A program made the translations under genes and the position numbers. Below are positions 7,444 through 18,050 of a stretch of DNA of 64,000 nucleotides, one piece after another (the first letter of the stretch is position 1; each line of letters begins with the position of its first letter). The notes under the pieces are model-generated. The model was given only the letters and a program-made list of their open reading frames with translations, was not told the DNA's origin and made no database searches. The stretch spans positions 62,001-126,000 of the forward strand of contig JAFGCZ010000006.1 of the NCBI GenBank assembly GCA_016932335.1, in the 5' to 3' direction. Origin of the DNA: Opitutales bacterium. Lineage in GTDB: Bacteria; Verrucomicrobiota; Verrucomicrobiia; Opitutales; Oceanipulchritudinaceae.

Positions 7444-10038
7444 TTACTCTTTAAGTATTAAGCGATCGTGGCCTGTTTCCAGACCAAAAGAAATGTGCTG
7501 TCCTTCATGGATGCTTCCGGAAATCAACCCGCGGGCCAGTGGCGTTTCCAACTGTTTCTGCATAAAACGCTTTAACGGGCGGGCCCCGTAAACGGGATCG
7601 TAACCGCGGTCTGCCACCCATTCCCGGGCTGCAGGTGTCAGGTCAACCGTAATGCGTCGGTCCTCCAGCCGTTTGTTCAAGTCCGCCAGTAGCAAGGTCA
7701 CAATTTTTCCGATTTCTTCCAGCGTTAATGGCTTGAACAACACGGTGTCATCTACCCGGTTGAGGAATTCCGGGCGGAAGTAGCTGCGCAATTCCGTCAG
7801 CACGCTTTCTCGAACTCCTTCGGAAATCTCGCTGCCCAGTGTGTTTTCTATCAGGTAGCGGCTGCCGATGTTGCTCGTCATAATGATGACGGTGTTTTTG
7901 AAATCCACCGTATGCCCCTGTGCATCTGTAATGCGCCCGTCGTCCAATGCCTGAAGTAGAATGTTGAACACATCGGGATGCGCTTTTTCGATCTCGTCAA
8001 AAAGGATTACGCTGTAGGGCTTGCGTCGGACCGCCTCAGTCAGTTGGCCGCCTTCATCGTAGCCGATGTATCCCGGAGGCGCTCCTACCAGCCGCGAAAC
8101 TGCATGCTTTTCCATATACTCGCTCATGTCGATACGCACCAGATTGTCTTCGCTGTCGAACAGCGATTCCGCCAGCGTTTTGGCCAGTTCGGTCTTTCCC
8201 ACTCCTGTTGGGCCGAGAAAGAGAAAGGCTCCTATGGGACGGCGGGGATCTTTGATTTGCGCACGAGCCCTCAGAATAGCTTCCGAAACCAGCGTTACGG
8301 CCTCTTCCTGCCCAATGACCCGTTCATGCAGCACTTCTTCCAGTTTTAGCAGTTTCTCCCGCTCGCCTTCGAGCAGGCGCGATACTGGAACTCCTGTCCA
8401 CTTCGCTACTATTTCAGCAATTTCCTCGGTGCCCACTGCTTCCTTGAGCAATTCACGGGTATTCCCTGCCTCTTCACTGGCTTTCAATTGTGCTTCCAGT
8501 TGGGGAAGGCGGCCATGGCGCAGTTCTGCAACCTTGTTCAGGTCGTAGGCTCTTTCCGCTACTTCCATTTCCTGTTTGGTGCGCTCAATTTGTTCCCTCA
8601 GCTGCTGCACGTTGCCTACGGAGGCTTTTTCTGTTTCCCAGCGCGAACGCAGGGCTGAAGTTTGCTCTTTTAGATCTGCCAGCTCTTTACGTAGCTCATT
8701 TAGGCGTGTTTTTGATGCCTCATCCTTTTCCTGGGAGAGAGCCGCTTCTTCAATTTCCAGCTGAAGAACGCGCCGCGAGAGCGAATCCAGCTCGGCCGGC
8801 ATGGAATCCATTTCTGTGCGAATTTGCGCGCACGCTTCGTCTACCAGGTCAATGGCCTTGTCCGGCAGAAAGCGGTCGGAAATATAGCGGTTGGAAAGTA
8901 CCGCTGCGTTTACCAGTGCATTGTCCTTGATGCGCACACCGTGGTGTACTTCAAAACGCTCCTTAAGCCCGCGCAAAATCGAAATCGTGTCCTCTACGCT
9001 CGGAGCATCCACCAATATGGTTTGGAACCGCCGTTCCAGTGCTTTGTCCTTCTCCACATAGCGGCGGTATTCATCCAATGTGGTTGCACCGATACAATGC
9101 AGCTCTCCGCGGGCCAGCATAGGCTTAAGCATATTGCCCGCGTCCATGGCGCCGTCAGTTTTTCCGGCTCCGATGATAGTGTGCATCTCGTCTATAAAAA
9201 GAATAATGCGCCCGTCGGACTCTTTCACTTCGGCCAACACGGCCTTGAGGCGTTCCTCAAATTCTCCGCGGTATTTAGCCCCGGCGATCAATGATCCCAG
9301 ATCCAGTGAGAAAACCGTCTTGTCCTTCAGGCCTTCAGGCACGTCTCCACGCACAATACGCTGCGCCAGCCCTTCCACGATGGCCGTTTTACCTACTCCC
9401 GGTTCTCCGATGAGCACCGGATTGTTCTTGGTCTTGCGCGAAAGAATGCGGATTACCCGACGGATTTCCTCGTCGCGCCCGATTACCGGATCCAGCTTGC
9501 CCGTGCGGGCCCGTTCCACGAGGTCCATTCCGTATTTTTCCAAGGCCTGATATCCCGATTCCGGGGTCTGCGTGGTTACATGCTGATTGCCGCGTACCTG
9601 CTTTAGCCCAGACTCAACTTTACTCTGCGTCAGTCCGAACTGCTTAAAGAACTGCTGCAGCTTGCTGTCTTTGCTGGCCAACAATCCCAGCAAGAGATGT
9701 TCTGTGCTGATGTAGCTGTCCTTCATGCGCGCAGCCTGTTTTTCAGCCTCCGTAAACACATCCTGCACGGCTTGTGTAATGTATATCTGCGAGGTATCCA
9801 CGGACCCCGTAACTTTGGGCAGCTTGTCCAGTTCACGGGCAAGGGACAATTCCACCGCCGAAGGGGTGATTTCCGCCGCAGTCAGCACCACAGGCACAAT
9901 CCCCTCTCGCTGTTTCACCAGGGCACTCAGCAAATGCCATACATCCACCTGCTGATGATTGTTGCGGCGGGCTTCCTGTTGTGCTTCGAGCACTGCTTCA
10001 CGTGCTTTTTCTGTGAGTCGGTTAGGGTCAATGGTCAT
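7444..10038 (-). CDS. clpB: ATP-dependent disaggregase ClpB
   Basis: ClpB is a hexameric AAA+ chaperone that, with DnaK, pulls proteins out of aggregates after heat stress. The 864-residue chain has a Clp N-domain (about 1-150). AAA-1 carries Walker A G-E-P-G-V-G-K-T and Walker [10 protein letters not shown] long middle coiled coil (about 400-530) is the part that separates ClpB from ClpA and ClpC. AAA-2 carries G-P-T-G-V-G-K-T-E and [11 protein letters not shown]. The frame is open to 10080, but the ATG at 10038 ([11 protein letters not shown]) matches the family start. It is monocistronic, with a terminator downstream. I could not identify a CIRCE element upstream. Confidence 0.96.
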   Translation of the reverse strand: MTIDPNRLTEKAREAVLEAQQEARRNNHQQVDVWHLLSALVKQREGIVPVVLTAAEITPSAVELSLARELDKLPKVTGSVDTSQIYITQAVQDVFTEAEKQAARMKDSYISTEHLLLGLLASKDSKLQQFFKQFGLTQSKVESGLKQVRGNQHVTTQTPESGYQALEKYGMDLVERARTGKLDPVIGRDEEIRRVIRILSRKTKNNPVLIGEPGVGKTAIVEGLAQRIVRGDVPEGLKDKTVFSLDLGSLIAGAKYRGEFEERLKAVLAEVKESDGRIILFIDEMHTIIGAGKTDGAMDAGNMLKPMLARGELHCIGATTLDEYRRYVEKDKALERRFQTILVDAPSVEDTISILRGLKERFEVHHGVRIKDNALVNAAVLSNRYISDRFLPDKAIDLVDEACAQIRTEMDSMPAELDSLSRRVLQLEIEEAALSQEKDEASKTRLNELRKELADLKEQTSALRSRWETEKASVGNVQQLREQIERTKQEMEVAERAYDLNKVAELRHGRLPQLEAQLKASEEAGNTRELLKEAVGTEEIAEIVAKWTGVPVSRLLEGEREKLLKLEEVLHERVIGQEEAVTLVSEAILRARAQIKDPRRPIGAFLFLGPTGVGKTELAKTLAESLFDSEDNLVRIDMSEYMEKHAVSRLVGAPPGYIGYDEGGQLTEAVRRKPYSVILFDEIEKAHPDVFNILLQALDDGRITDAQGHTVDFKNTVIIMTSNIGSRYLIENTLGSEISEGVRESVLTELRSYFRPEFLNRVDDTVLFKPLTLEEIGKIVTLLLADLNKRLEDRRITVDLTPAAREWVADRGYDPVYGARPLKRFMQKQLETPLARGLISGSIHEGQHISFGLETGHDRLILKE

Positions 10039-10264
10039 GATACAGCTATCTTTGCATAATTCAGGCCAGAAGAAGTACACTTCTCTTAGAGAGATAATGT
10101 GCTGTTCATAAGTGAATTACAATTTCTTTCGATCTTTTTAGCCCGTGCCGTTTGGCCTCAATGAGACAATTAAAGAGTCAAAATGTCACTCGTCTCGCTT
10201 GTGGGTTTACACTTGCAGTAATAGTGCTCTGGAGCTTAAATCCATTTTTTAGGGATAAATCTGC

Positions 10265-12055
10265 ATGCAAATATATATTCTGACATTCATTCTGGTTGCT
10301 GTAATGGTGTTGTTTATCACCCGATGGGTGTCGATTGAAGTGACTGCCATTCTTACCATTACGGCCCTGGTGGCTACCGGCCTCCTGAATGTCAATGAGG
10401 CCCTCAGTGGTTTTTCCAACCCGGCTACGATTACGATTATCTGTATGTTTGTCCTTTCCGAGGGGCTCATGCGCACCGGAACACTCGATTGGGTGGCCGA
10501 AGCCCTGAAAAAACAATGTAAGGGCAGCACCACCCGTTTTATGCTCTTTATGGCGCTGACGGTTCCCCTGGCCAGTGCTTTTATGAACAACACTCCGGTG
10601 GTGGTGATGATGGTGCCCGTTGTTTTGGCTATATCACGCGACTTGGGAGCCAAGCCTTCCAAGCTCCTCATACCGTTGAGCTACTTCGCCATTCTTGGAG
10701 GTTCTTGTACCTTGATCGGCACCAATACCAACATCCTTGTCGATCAGCTCTACCGCGATACCGGCGGTACGGGGTTTCATATGTTTGACTTTACTCCATT
10801 GGGGCTGACTTACCTCGTCGCCGGCGTTCTTTTTGTGCTCCTCTTTATTAAAACACTGCTTCCTGACCGCACTTCACTTTCGGCTTTGATTTCCCGCCAC
10901 CGCACAGCCCGCTTTGTCACAGAGGTCTGTATCACGGAGCAGTCGCTGCTCCTCGGGCAGACTCCGGTGGGCATTTTTACCAAGGATTCCGGCCTCCGCC
11001 TCATCGAGATGGTTCGCGGCGAAACCGTCATCATGGCTCAGGATGCCAAGGAGTATAAACTCGAACTCGACGATGCCTTGATTATCGAAGGCAACCCCAA
11101 GGTATTGGGAGACTTTCTGGCAAGTGCCAAGGTTGCCCTGCCTTCTGTGGTGGAAGACGATCAGGTGGTCCCTATGCATTCCATGGAATTGATGATGGGG
11201 GAGGCTGTAGTGCTTCCGGGCTCTCCGTTTGTCGGCCGCAGTGTTTCCACCCTCCAACTCAACCGACGGTTCGGGGTTAAAGTCTTGGCGGTGCAGCGCC
11301 GCGGATTGCACCACCGTTACCATGTGCGCGAGATGATCCTTAAACCCGGCGACGTGCTTTTGGTGCAGGCTTCCGAAGAGGGATTCCTCTCCCTGCGCGA
11401 TACCGAGGCGGTGCTTGTGGTTGAGGCTCCCAACCGGGCGATTGCTTCCAAAAAACCGGCCATGATCGCCATCGCCACCATGTTGGGCGTTGTTTTGACG
11501 GCTGCATTTACTCCGGTTCCACTGGTTTTGGCTGCCCTCATGGGCTGCGCCGTCATGCTTGGCCTGCGCTGTCTCAATGTCGAAGAGGCCATGCGTTCCA
11601 TCGAAACGACAGTCATTTTTCTACTTGCCGGCACCATTCCTCTGGGGCACGCCATGGAGAAAAGCGGTTTCGCTGAAGAGATTTCCGGCTTTATGCTGCA
11701 TTATCTGCAAGATGCCAGCCCTATGGTGATTCTCAGTGTGTTCTACCTCTTTACCAGTATTGCAACAGAGCTGCTCTCCAATAAAGCCACGGCGGTTTTG
11801 GTGATGCCTATTGCCCTGAGCATGGCCTCTCACCTTGGGATCGATCCCAAACCGTTACTAATGGCCATCTGCTACGGTGCCAGTGCCAGCTTTATGACTC
11901 CTATCGGCTATGCCACCAATACCATTGTCATGGGGCCGGGAGGATACAAGTTCTCCGACTACCTGCGTGCAGGTATTCCTTTGAACTTGGTCATGTGGGT
12001 GCTGGCCACATTGCTCATTCCAGTGCTCTGGCCCTTTACAGCAGCGCAGGGCTGA
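10265..12055 (+). CDS. SLC13/DASS-type permease with two TrkA-C (RCK_C) domains
   Basis: This is a 596-residue inner-membrane transporter. Residues 1 to about 195 hold several membrane segments, including M-N-N-T-P-V-V-V-M-M-V-P and G-T-N-T-N-I-L-V, typical of the divalent anion/sodium symporter (SLC13, CitMHS) superfamily. A soluble middle part (about 205-390) has two TrkA-C-like regions (L-R-L-I-E-M-V-R-G and F-G-V-K-V-L-A-V-Q-R-R-G). A second membrane half follows, with A-T-E-L-L-S-N-K-A-T-A-V-L-V-M-P and S-F-M-T-P-I-G-Y-A-T-N. Such proteins probably carry dicarboxylates, sulfate or related anions; the substrate cannot be read from the sequence. It is divergent from clpB. Confidence 0.85.
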   Translation: MQIYILTFILVAVMVLFITRWVSIEVTAILTITALVATGLLNVNEALSGFSNPATITIICMFVLSEGLMRTGTLDWVAEALKKQCKGSTTRFMLFMALTVPLASAFMNNTPVVVMMVPVVLAISRDLGAKPSKLLIPLSYFAILGGSCTLIGTNTNILVDQLYRDTGGTGFHMFDFTPLGLTYLVAGVLFVLLFIKTLLPDRTSLSALISRHRTARFVTEVCITEQSLLLGQTPVGIFTKDSGLRLIEMVRGETVIMAQDAKEYKLELDDALIIEGNPKVLGDFLASAKVALPSVVEDDQVVPMHSMELMMGEAVVLPGSPFVGRSVSTLQLNRRFGVKVLAVQRRGLHHRYHVREMILKPGDVLLVQASEEGFLSLRDTEAVLVVEAPNRAIASKKPAMIAIATMLGVVLTAAFTPVPLVLAALMGCAVMLGLRCLNVEEAMRSIETTVIFLLAGTIPLGHAMEKSGFAEEISGFMLHYLQDASPMVILSVFYLFTSIATELLSNKATAVLVMPIALSMASHLGIDPKPLLMAICYGASASFMTPIGYATNTIVMGPGGYKFSDYLRAGIPLNLVMWVLATLLIPVLWPFTAAQG

Positions 12056-12084
12056 AAATCGCGCAGCCAATCCGCTTTGCCGTA

Positions 12085-12387
12085 TCAGAATTCGTAGTCA
12101 ACCACTGCGCGGCTGCTGGTAATTTTACCGACAAATTCTTTGACCAGCACATGCTTCGGGTGGTCTTGGTAAATTTGCAGATCCTCTTTCGTGGCGAACA
12201 CTGTATCCAGTGCAAACTCAAAGGCCGCTGGGGATTTGTTGAAATCCACCCCGCAGGAGGCTTCCAGCAGTTCGGGGATCTCTCCCTTTAGCGCAAGCAA
12301 CTTCTCTTTTAGTAAAGCAGCGTTTTCCGAGGCGCTACGGCCTTCGGCTTCCGGGTGGAATTTCCAGAATACGATATGGCGAATCAT
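12085..12387 (-). CDS. Dabb (stress-responsive A/B barrel) domain protein
   Basis: This 100-residue protein is of the Dabb family, small ferredoxin-like dimers of varied function. The start M-I-R-H-I-V-F-W-K-F and the C-terminal Y-Q-D-H-P-K-H-V-L-V-K-E-F plus V-V-D-Y-E-F are the family signature. It lies 66 bases downstream of the transaldolase gene on the same strand and may share its transcript. No substrate can be assigned. Confidence 0.85.
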   Translation of the reverse strand: MIRHIVFWKFHPEAEGRSASENAALLKEKLLALKGEIPELLEASCGVDFNKSPAAFEFALDTVFATKEDLQIYQDHPKHVLVKEFVGKITSSRAVVDYEF

Positions 12388-12453
12388 AGGCCCGCATTGT
12401 CTGCGTTCCCTTCAGTGGAGTAAAGTCAAAACGAGAGCCGTTTCTTTATCTGC

Positions 12454-13440
12454 TTAATTGCTGATTAACTCCGTGCGAATTAATTGTGCTAGGCTTGCCG
12501 TATCAGCGTCAAAGCGGCGGATGCCGTCGGCCAGCTTCTCGGTGGCCATGGGATCGGCATTCAGGTGCCAGCGGAAGGATTCTTCTGTGATGGCTAATTT
12601 TTGCAGAGAACTGCTCTGGGCCTCTTTTTCTGTGAGCGATCGCTCAAGGGGAGATTTATCCGCATTCAGTTGACTGAGTAAATCTGGGCTGATGGTTAAA
12701 AGATCGCAGCCGGCCAATTGCTGAATTTGACCGTGGTTGCGGAAGCTTGCACCCATGATTTCTGTCCGGTGCCCGAATTTCTTGTAGTAGGCGTAGATGT
12801 TTTTAACGGAGGCAACACCGGGATCTTGTTCCGGGCTATACTTTGTTCCGGTTTTTTCCTGGTACCAGTCGGTAATGCGGCCTACGAACGGGCTGATCAA
12901 TTGTGCTCCCGCTTCGGCGCAGGCTACTGCCTGAGCCAGACAGAAGAGTAGGGTCATGTTGCAGTGAATCCCCTCTTTTTCCAACGCCCTGGCGGCTTCA
13001 ATGCCCTCCCAGGTGGAGGCAATTTTGATCAACACTCGGTTTCTCGGAACACCTTTTTGCTCATATAAATCTATAATATGCTTCGCTTTGGTCATCGTTC
13101 CCGCGGTGTCAAAGGAAAGCCGCGCATTGACCTCGGTGGAGACCCGTCCCGGGATATGTTTGAGAATCTCAACGCCAAAGGCCACCAGTAGGCTGTCGAT
13201 GATGCTGTCAATCAAACCTTCTCCCGCATGCAGTCCTTTTCCTTCATTTTCAGCTATAGCCTGCTCCAGTAGTTCATTATACTTGTGGCTTTCCACGGCT
13301 TTGTAGATCAAGGTTGGATTTGTTGTGGAATCCTGAGGCTTGTGCTTGATTATGCTCTGGATGTCTCCCGTGTCGGCCACAATCGTGGTCCATTGCTTCA
13401 GTTGATCCAGCTGATTCTGAGGTAAAAGTTCTGTATTCAT
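12454..13440 (-). CDS. tal: Transaldolase
   Basis: Transaldolase moves a three-carbon ketol unit between sugar phosphates in the non-oxidative pentose phosphate pathway. The 328-residue length fits the classical TalB-type enzyme. T-T-N-P-T-L lies near residue 39-44. The Schiff-base lysine is K139 in [12 protein letters not shown], followed by C-N-M-T-L-L-F and P-F-V-G-R-I-T-D-W. Unlike most genes here it has a possible ribosome-binding site, AGAGGA about 8 bases before the ATG. Confidence 0.95.
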   Translation of the reverse strand: MNTELLPQNQLDQLKQWTTIVADTGDIQSIIKHKPQDSTTNPTLIYKAVESHKYNELLEQAIAENEGKGLHAGEGLIDSIIDSLLVAFGVEILKHIPGRVSTEVNARLSFDTAGTMTKAKHIIDLYEQKGVPRNRVLIKIASTWEGIEAARALEKEGIHCNMTLLFCLAQAVACAEAGAQLISPFVGRITDWYQEKTGTKYSPEQDPGVASVKNIYAYYKKFGHRTEIMGASFRNHGQIQQLAGCDLLTISPDLLSQLNADKSPLERSLTEKEAQSSSLQKLAITEESFRWHLNADPMATEKLADGIRRFDADTASLAQLIRTELISN

Positions 13441-13829
13441 AACGGATCCTCTAATTTAGGAATAGTTCTCTTTAACTAGTATACCCATAATATAATCATA
13501 TGGAACTGTTCCTCAACTTCGCTGACTCATCTTTGCGTAAATCCAATGTAAGAATTTATAAACGGTTTTGTTCTTTGAGCCTTTCTCTTGTCCGTCTTGG
13601 AAATGAATGATTATCAAGGGAAAAATGCTAAATTTTAGCAAAATCAACGAATCTCAAGTTTTGGTATGAAGCTTGCAATAATGACTGTGTGACTCTTTTT
13701 GGCTTGTATTTACTATCTAATTTGTAAAATACATGACTATACGTTGCTTAACCGTAACGTTCATGGGTCACCTGCTTAGCAAATGATTCATGCTTATCTC
13801 TCAATCTAGCAAACAACTATAAACGAACC
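13441..13829. other. Intergenic region between tal and the TorF-like gene
   Basis: This 389-base AT-rich stretch lies between divergent genes. A short perfect palindrome, TGCTAAATTTTAGCA, sits at 13626-13640. The last 100 bases must hold the promoter of the porin gene, but I could not fix its elements. I see no gene and no riboswitch that I recognise. Confidence 0.5.
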
Positions 13830-14519
13830 ATGAATAAACTCATCGCAGTTCTTGCTGCTCTCAGCGGCGCAGCATCCCTCAACGCTCAGGACCTCTCCAT
13901 GAGCGCCAACTTCGGCTTCGAAACCGATTACTACTTCCGCGGTGTTCAGCTTGCTGACTCCATCTACACCGGTGGTATCGACCTGAGCTACGGCGACTTC
14001 TATGCCGGTATCTGGTCCGCCAACCCTTCCGACTCCAAGTATTCCAACGAAGTTGACTTCTACATGGGTTACGGATTGGCTTTGTCCGACATCATCAGTG
14101 CCGATTTTGGTGTTACTTACTACACCTATCCTGATGCTGACGACGATATCTTTGATGGCGACGTTAACACAGCCGAGTTCTATGCAGGTGTTGCTCTCGA
14201 CGTTTTCCTGAGCCCCTCCTTCTACATCTACTATGATGAAGAACTCGAAAACTGGACTGGTGAATTCAGTGCCGGATACAGCGCACCCCTCAGCGAAAAA
14301 AGCAGCCTCGACTTCGCAGGCTACGTTGGTGGTGTTGACCTCGACGAAGGTGCTGACTACTTCTACACCGGTTTGAGCGTAGACTACATCTACAACTTCA
14401 CCGACAGTGCTTCCTTGAGCATTGGCGGCCGTTTCACAGCTGCTACCGAAGATTACGCCAAGTATGGTGAAGACGATGCCGACTTCTGGGGCGGTGCTTC
14501 CTTCACATGCGGCTTCTAA
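13830..14519 (+). CDS. TorF-family putative porin
   Basis: This 229-residue outer-membrane protein has a signal peptide ending near residue 19 (A-S-L-N-A-Q). F-E-T-D-Y-Y-F-R-G-V-Q and G-G-I-D-L-S-Y-G-D-F-Y-A-G-I-W follow, the conserved start of the TorF family (TIGR02001). The rest alternates aromatic and polar residues as in beta strands, is rich in Asp and Tyr, and ends in G-F. The family is thought to form small barrels; no substrate is established. Codons are strongly biased toward C-ending forms, as in highly expressed genes. A strong terminator follows. Confidence 0.85.
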   Translation: MNKLIAVLAALSGAASLNAQDLSMSANFGFETDYYFRGVQLADSIYTGGIDLSYGDFYAGIWSANPSDSKYSNEVDFYMGYGLALSDIISADFGVTYYTYPDADDDIFDGDVNTAEFYAGVALDVFLSPSFYIYYDEELENWTGEFSAGYSAPLSEKSSLDFAGYVGGVDLDEGADYFYTGLSVDYIYNFTDSASLSIGGRFTAATEDYAKYGEDDADFWGGASFTCGF

Positions 14520-14552
14520 TTCTGAGGTAACTCTGAGTTAACCGTTTTATTT

Positions 14553-14584
14553 AGCCCGCGGCTTTTTTCATGAAGCCGCGGGCT
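14553..14584 (+). terminator. Terminator of the TorF-like gene
   Basis: A perfect 12-bp GC-rich stem (14553-14564 with 14573-14584) is followed by five T residues. Confidence 0.9.
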
Positions 14585-14747
14585 TTTTATCCAGATTTTC
14601 TTCATCGGCGTTCTTCCCCTGCTTTCCAGTCTTGACCTCTTTTGAAAAAAAAGATCACTTTCTGCGCTGATAGAGTTGACCTCACCTACGGAAAACGTAT
14701 GGTCCTCGCCAACTTAAAAAAAACTTTAATCCATTTATAAATAGAGG

Positions 14748-14775
14748 TTGACAAGGATGCCTCTTGTCCTAACTT
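14748..14775 (+). promoter_or_regulatory. Probable promoter of rplM-rpsI
   Basis: TTGACA at 14748-14753 matches a consensus -35 box, and TAACTT at 14770-14775 follows after 16 bases as a fair -10 box. The rplM start codon is 20 bases further on, so the leader would be very short. Confidence 0.45.
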
Positions 14776-14794
14776 CAACACCTTTTTCTGCACA

Positions 14795-15217
14795 ATGAAA
14801 AGCTATCTCGCCAAACAAGGAGAAGTTGCGCCAAAGTGGTATGTCATCGATGCATCCGGCCAAGTGCTGGGGCGCCTCGCGGTGAAGATCGCCAATGTGC
14901 TTCGCGGCCGCAACAAACCAACATACACACCGCACATCGACACTGGTGACTTCGTCGTCGTGATCAATGCGGACAAAGTTGTGGTATCCGGTAACAAGGA
15001 AACCGACAAGAAGTACATGTTCTACAGCGGTTACATGGGCAATGAGTACTATCGTAACGTGAAGGACTTCCGCGAAAATCGCCCGGAATTTATTATCGAG
15101 CACGCTGTTAAAGGCATGCTTCCCAAGAACAAGCTTGCTGCCGCTCAGCTGAAGAAGCTGAAGGTTTATGCCGGTGCCGAGCACCCGCACGCAGCCCAGA
15201 ACCCGATTGAGCTCTAA
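14795..15217 (+). CDS. rplM: 50S ribosomal protein L13
   Basis: This 140-residue protein of the large ribosomal subunit has the typical L13 blocks: W-Y-V-I-D-A-S-G-Q-V-L-G-R-L-A near residues 15-29, G-D-F-V-V-V-I-N-A near 51-59, and A-V-K-G-M-L-P-K-N-K-L near 104-114. It is followed after 20 bases by rpsI, the near-universal bacterial pairing. No Shine-Dalgarno precedes the ATG. Confidence 0.97.
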   Translation: MKSYLAKQGEVAPKWYVIDASGQVLGRLAVKIANVLRGRNKPTYTPHIDTGDFVVVINADKVVVSGNKETDKKYMFYSGYMGNEYYRNVKDFRENRPEFIIEHAVKGMLPKNKLAAAQLKKLKVYAGAEHPHAAQNPIEL

Positions 15218-15237
15218 TTTCTGAGTACCTATATACT

Positions 15238-15639
15238 ATGAGCGAAACTCAAACAGTTTTTGTTGCTACCGGTCGTCGTAAGACTGCAACCGCACGTGTC
15301 CGTCTGGCTCCCGGCGGTTCCGGCAAATTTACCGTCAATGGTAAAGAACTCACTGAATACTGCTACGACGAAACCCTCGTCAATGCAGCCACAGCTCCTC
15401 TCAAGACCGTAGAAGCTGAAGCTCAGTTCGATGTTATTGCCAAAGTAACCGGTGGTGGACCCAACGGCCAGGCTGGTGCTATTTCCCATGGATTGGCCCG
15501 CGCTCTGGAAAAATTCGACCCGGAATGGCGCAGCAGCCTCAAAAAAGCAGGCCTGCTCAAGCGCGACCCGCGTAAACGCGAACGTAAGAAGTCCGGTCAA
15601 CCAGGTGCACGTAAGCGATTCCAGTTCTCCAAGCGTTAA
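15238..15639 (+). CDS. rpsI: 30S ribosomal protein S9
   Basis: This 133-residue small-subunit protein contains A-T-G-R-R-K-T-A-T-A-R-V near residues 10-21 and G-G-P-N-G-Q-A-G-A near 73-81. It ends in a basic tail, F-S-K-R, the S9 signature that reaches toward the P-site tRNA. It is the second gene of the rplM-rpsI operon. Confidence 0.97.
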   Translation: MSETQTVFVATGRRKTATARVRLAPGGSGKFTVNGKELTEYCYDETLVNAATAPLKTVEAEAQFDVIAKVTGGGPNGQAGAISHGLARALEKFDPEWRSSLKKAGLLKRDPRKRERKKSGQPGARKRFQFSKR

Positions 15640-15671
15640 AGCTCCGTATCGGGGAATTGTACGAATTTATC

Positions 15672-15710
15672 CAAAACCCTCCCTGGTGTTGAGCACCTTG
15701 GAGGGTTTTG
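15672..15710 (+). terminator. Terminator of rplM-rpsI
   Basis: An 11-bp outer stem (15672-15682 with 15700-15710), with a further small inner pairing, is followed by a T-rich tract, 32 bases past the rpsI stop codon. Confidence 0.8.
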
Positions 15711-15772
15711 TGTTTTTATACCTCTTTATTTAGTCATTGTTTTAGATCAGAAGATCACTATTTTTCAGTCCC

Positions 15773-16795
15773 ATGAAAACTGGCATTATTGGAGCCTCCG
15801 GCTACTCCGGAGAGACATTGGTCCGCCTGCTCGCCAAGCACCCGCAGGCTCAACTCTCTGTGGTTACCTCCCGAAAACTGGCCGGTACTCCCCTTTCTAC
15901 AGTGATTCCCTACCTCCGCGGAGTTATGGATGAACTGACGTTTACCGACTCCAAGGTTGAAGAGTTGATTGAATCCGATGTAGATGTCTTTTTTCTCGCC
16001 CTTCCTCACGGTGTCTCTACTGAATTTGCCGTACCTTTAGTAAATGCCGGGAAAACCGTTATCGACCTCAGTGCCGATTTTCGTCTCTACAGCGCTGCGC
16101 TCTATAAAGAATACTATGGGCACGAGCACCCGTGCCCCGAATGGTTGACCAAGGCTCCTTACCTCATCCCTGAGCTGATGCAGAATGCTGAGTGGATGCA
16201 GCGCAAGCTCATTGCCTGTGCCGGTTGTTATCCCACCAGTATCCTCACTCCGCTTGTTCCTCTATTGCGGGCAGGTTTGTTGGATGCCCGGGGTATTGTT
16301 ATTTCCAGCTGCAGCGGAGTTTCTGGTGGTGGTAAAAAAGCAGACGAATACTACGGATACAGCGAGCGCACTCAAAGTATGGTTGCTTATGCGGCCCCCA
16401 AACACCGCCACCTCTCTGAAATTGAAGAACAACTCAGTTTTGCCCACGGTGGAAATGTAACGGTGCAATTTCTGCCACACCTGGCTCCCATGCGCGCCGG
16501 AATCGAGTCCACCATCGTGGCCAAAGCCAACGGAACTCTCGATCAGCTCTACGCTGCCTGGAATGCCCAATACGGCGATAAGCCTTTTGTGTCTGTTTTA
16601 CCCTCGAAGACCTTCCCCGATACCAAATACGTGGTTGGTTCCAATCGTGTGGATATCAGCGCTGTTTACGACGAGCGCACAGGAAATTTTGTTATTAACA
16701 GTGCCATCGACAACCTCATCAAGGGGGCTAGTGGTCAAGCTATTCAGATCATGAATTTAATGCACGGCTTCGACGAAAAAGCCGGCCTTATCTAA
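15773..16795 (+). CDS. argC: N-acetyl-gamma-glutamyl-phosphate reductase
   Basis: ArgC reduces N-acetylglutamyl phosphate to the semialdehyde with NADPH, the third step of arginine synthesis. The 340-residue chain starts with the NADP-binding G-I-I-G-A-S-G-Y-S-G-E. The catalytic cysteine lies in A-C-A-G-C-Y-P-T-S, and S-C-S-G-V-S-G-G-G and P-H-L-A-P-M follow as expected. It opens the cluster argC-J-B-D-F-G. I see no operator that I can name. Confidence 0.96.
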   Translation: MKTGIIGASGYSGETLVRLLAKHPQAQLSVVTSRKLAGTPLSTVIPYLRGVMDELTFTDSKVEELIESDVDVFFLALPHGVSTEFAVPLVNAGKTVIDLSADFRLYSAALYKEYYGHEHPCPEWLTKAPYLIPELMQNAEWMQRKLIACAGCYPTSILTPLVPLLRAGLLDARGIVISSCSGVSGGGKKADEYYGYSERTQSMVAYAAPKHRHLSEIEEQLSFAHGGNVTVQFLPHLAPMRAGIESTIVAKANGTLDQLYAAWNAQYGDKPFVSVLPSKTFPDTKYVVGSNRVDISAVYDERTGNFVINSAIDNLIKGASGQAIQIMNLMHGFDEKAGLI

Positions 16796-16816
16796 AAGAC
16801 GAAAGAAATACCTTCC

Positions 16817-18043
16817 ATGAGTATTGAAATATCGCTGGAAAGTCACACTTCGGGTATAGCCGAAGTGCCCGGTTTCACGTGTTCGGGTGTTCCCTGTGAT
16901 GTGCGTCAGAAAGGCGATAAAAAACGCCTCGATGTTGCTCTGATCTACAGCGATATCCCTTGTGCTGCTGCCGGTGTGTTTACACTCAATGATATCTGTG
17001 CTGCTCCAGTGCAGGTTTGCCGTAAGCATTTACAGAGCGGAGGTCCTTTCCACGCCATTATTGCCAACAGCGGTAATGCCAATGCCGCTACCGGTGAAGA
17101 AGGCTATGCCAATGCCGTTGCTATGGTAGAACAAACAGCTCATTTGCTCGGGCACTCCAGCGAATCGGTTTTTGTCTGCTCTACAGGCCGTATCGGGCGC
17201 AAAATGCCGATGCAGGCCATCAAAGAGGGGATCAAAGCTGCCGTAGATGTTGCCGAAAGCAATACCCAAAGCGGAATCAACGCCGCCACTGCCATCCTCA
17301 CCAGCGATACCCGGCCCAAAACGGTGACTGCCCGTTTTACGGTAGATGGCAAAACCATAACCGTTTCCGCCATGGGCAAAGGTGCGGGCATGATTCAGCC
17401 CAATATGGCCACCATGTTTGCCCTGATCGCCACCGACATGCTCATTGAGCAGCCCCTCCTACAGGAAATGCTCAAAAAGGCCACCGATTTGTCCTTTAAC
17501 CGTATTTCCATCGATGGCGATATGAGCACCAACGACACCGTGCTGGTATTGGCCAATGGTCTGAGCGGGGTGGAACCGGCTTCGCAGGAGATCAAAGACG
17601 CTTTTCAGTCGGCCTTGACAGAGGTCTGTGTTAGCCTGGCCAAAATGATGGTTGGCGATGGAGAACGCATCAGTAAAGTCGTCGATTTGCGTATTTTGGG
17701 TGCTAAAACGGAAGAGGATGCCGATAAAGTCGCCCGAGCCATTGGTAACTCTTTATTGGTTAAAACTTCCTGGTTCGGCAGCGATCCTAATTGGGGTCGT
17801 GTTATTCATGCTGCCGGGTATGCTCGTGTCGGTGTTCAGGAATCCAAGTTGAACATGTTTTATAATGATGTTCCGGTTCTTGTAAACGGTGTGGCTCAGG
17901 ATGCCTTCCTCTCTAAATGGAAGGAGGTTGTCTCTCAACGGGAGTTTTCTATTCGCCTTGATCTCGGTTTAGGCGAGGCCTCTTATAACCTCTGGACGAC
18001 TGACCTCACCACCGGATACGTCGACTTTAACAAAAGCGAATAA
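16817..18043 (+). CDS. argJ: Bifunctional glutamate N-acetyltransferase/ornithine acetyltransferase
   Basis: ArgJ moves the acetyl group from N-acetylornithine to glutamate, and in many species also makes acetylglutamate from acetyl-CoA. The precursor of 408 residues cuts itself before the nucleophile threonine, here T199 in M-I-Q-P-N-M-A-T-M. Other landmarks are N-S-G-N-A-N-A near 84-90, the glycine-rich K-G-A-G-M, and the late W-F-G-S-D-P-N-W-G-R. An argJ next to argC and argB indicates the recycling form of the pathway. No argA-like gene is seen. Confidence 0.95.
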   Translation: MSIEISLESHTSGIAEVPGFTCSGVPCDVRQKGDKKRLDVALIYSDIPCAAAGVFTLNDICAAPVQVCRKHLQSGGPFHAIIANSGNANAATGEEGYANAVAMVEQTAHLLGHSSESVFVCSTGRIGRKMPMQAIKEGIKAAVDVAESNTQSGINAATAILTSDTRPKTVTARFTVDGKTITVSAMGKGAGMIQPNMATMFALIATDMLIEQPLLQEMLKKATDLSFNRISIDGDMSTNDTVLVLANGLSGVEPASQEIKDAFQSALTEVCVSLAKMMVGDGERISKVVDLRILGAKTEEDADKVARAIGNSLLVKTSWFGSDPNWGRVIHAAGYARVGVQESKLNMFYNDVPVLVNGVAQDAFLSKWKEVVSQREFSIRLDLGLGEASYNLWTTDLTTGYVDFNKSE

Positions 18044-18050
18044 AGTACCG

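Noticed and set aside
10039-10264. CIRCE or heat-shock sigma promoter for clpB
   Set aside because: No inverted TTAGCACTC repeat and no convincing heat-shock -35/-10 pair was visible.
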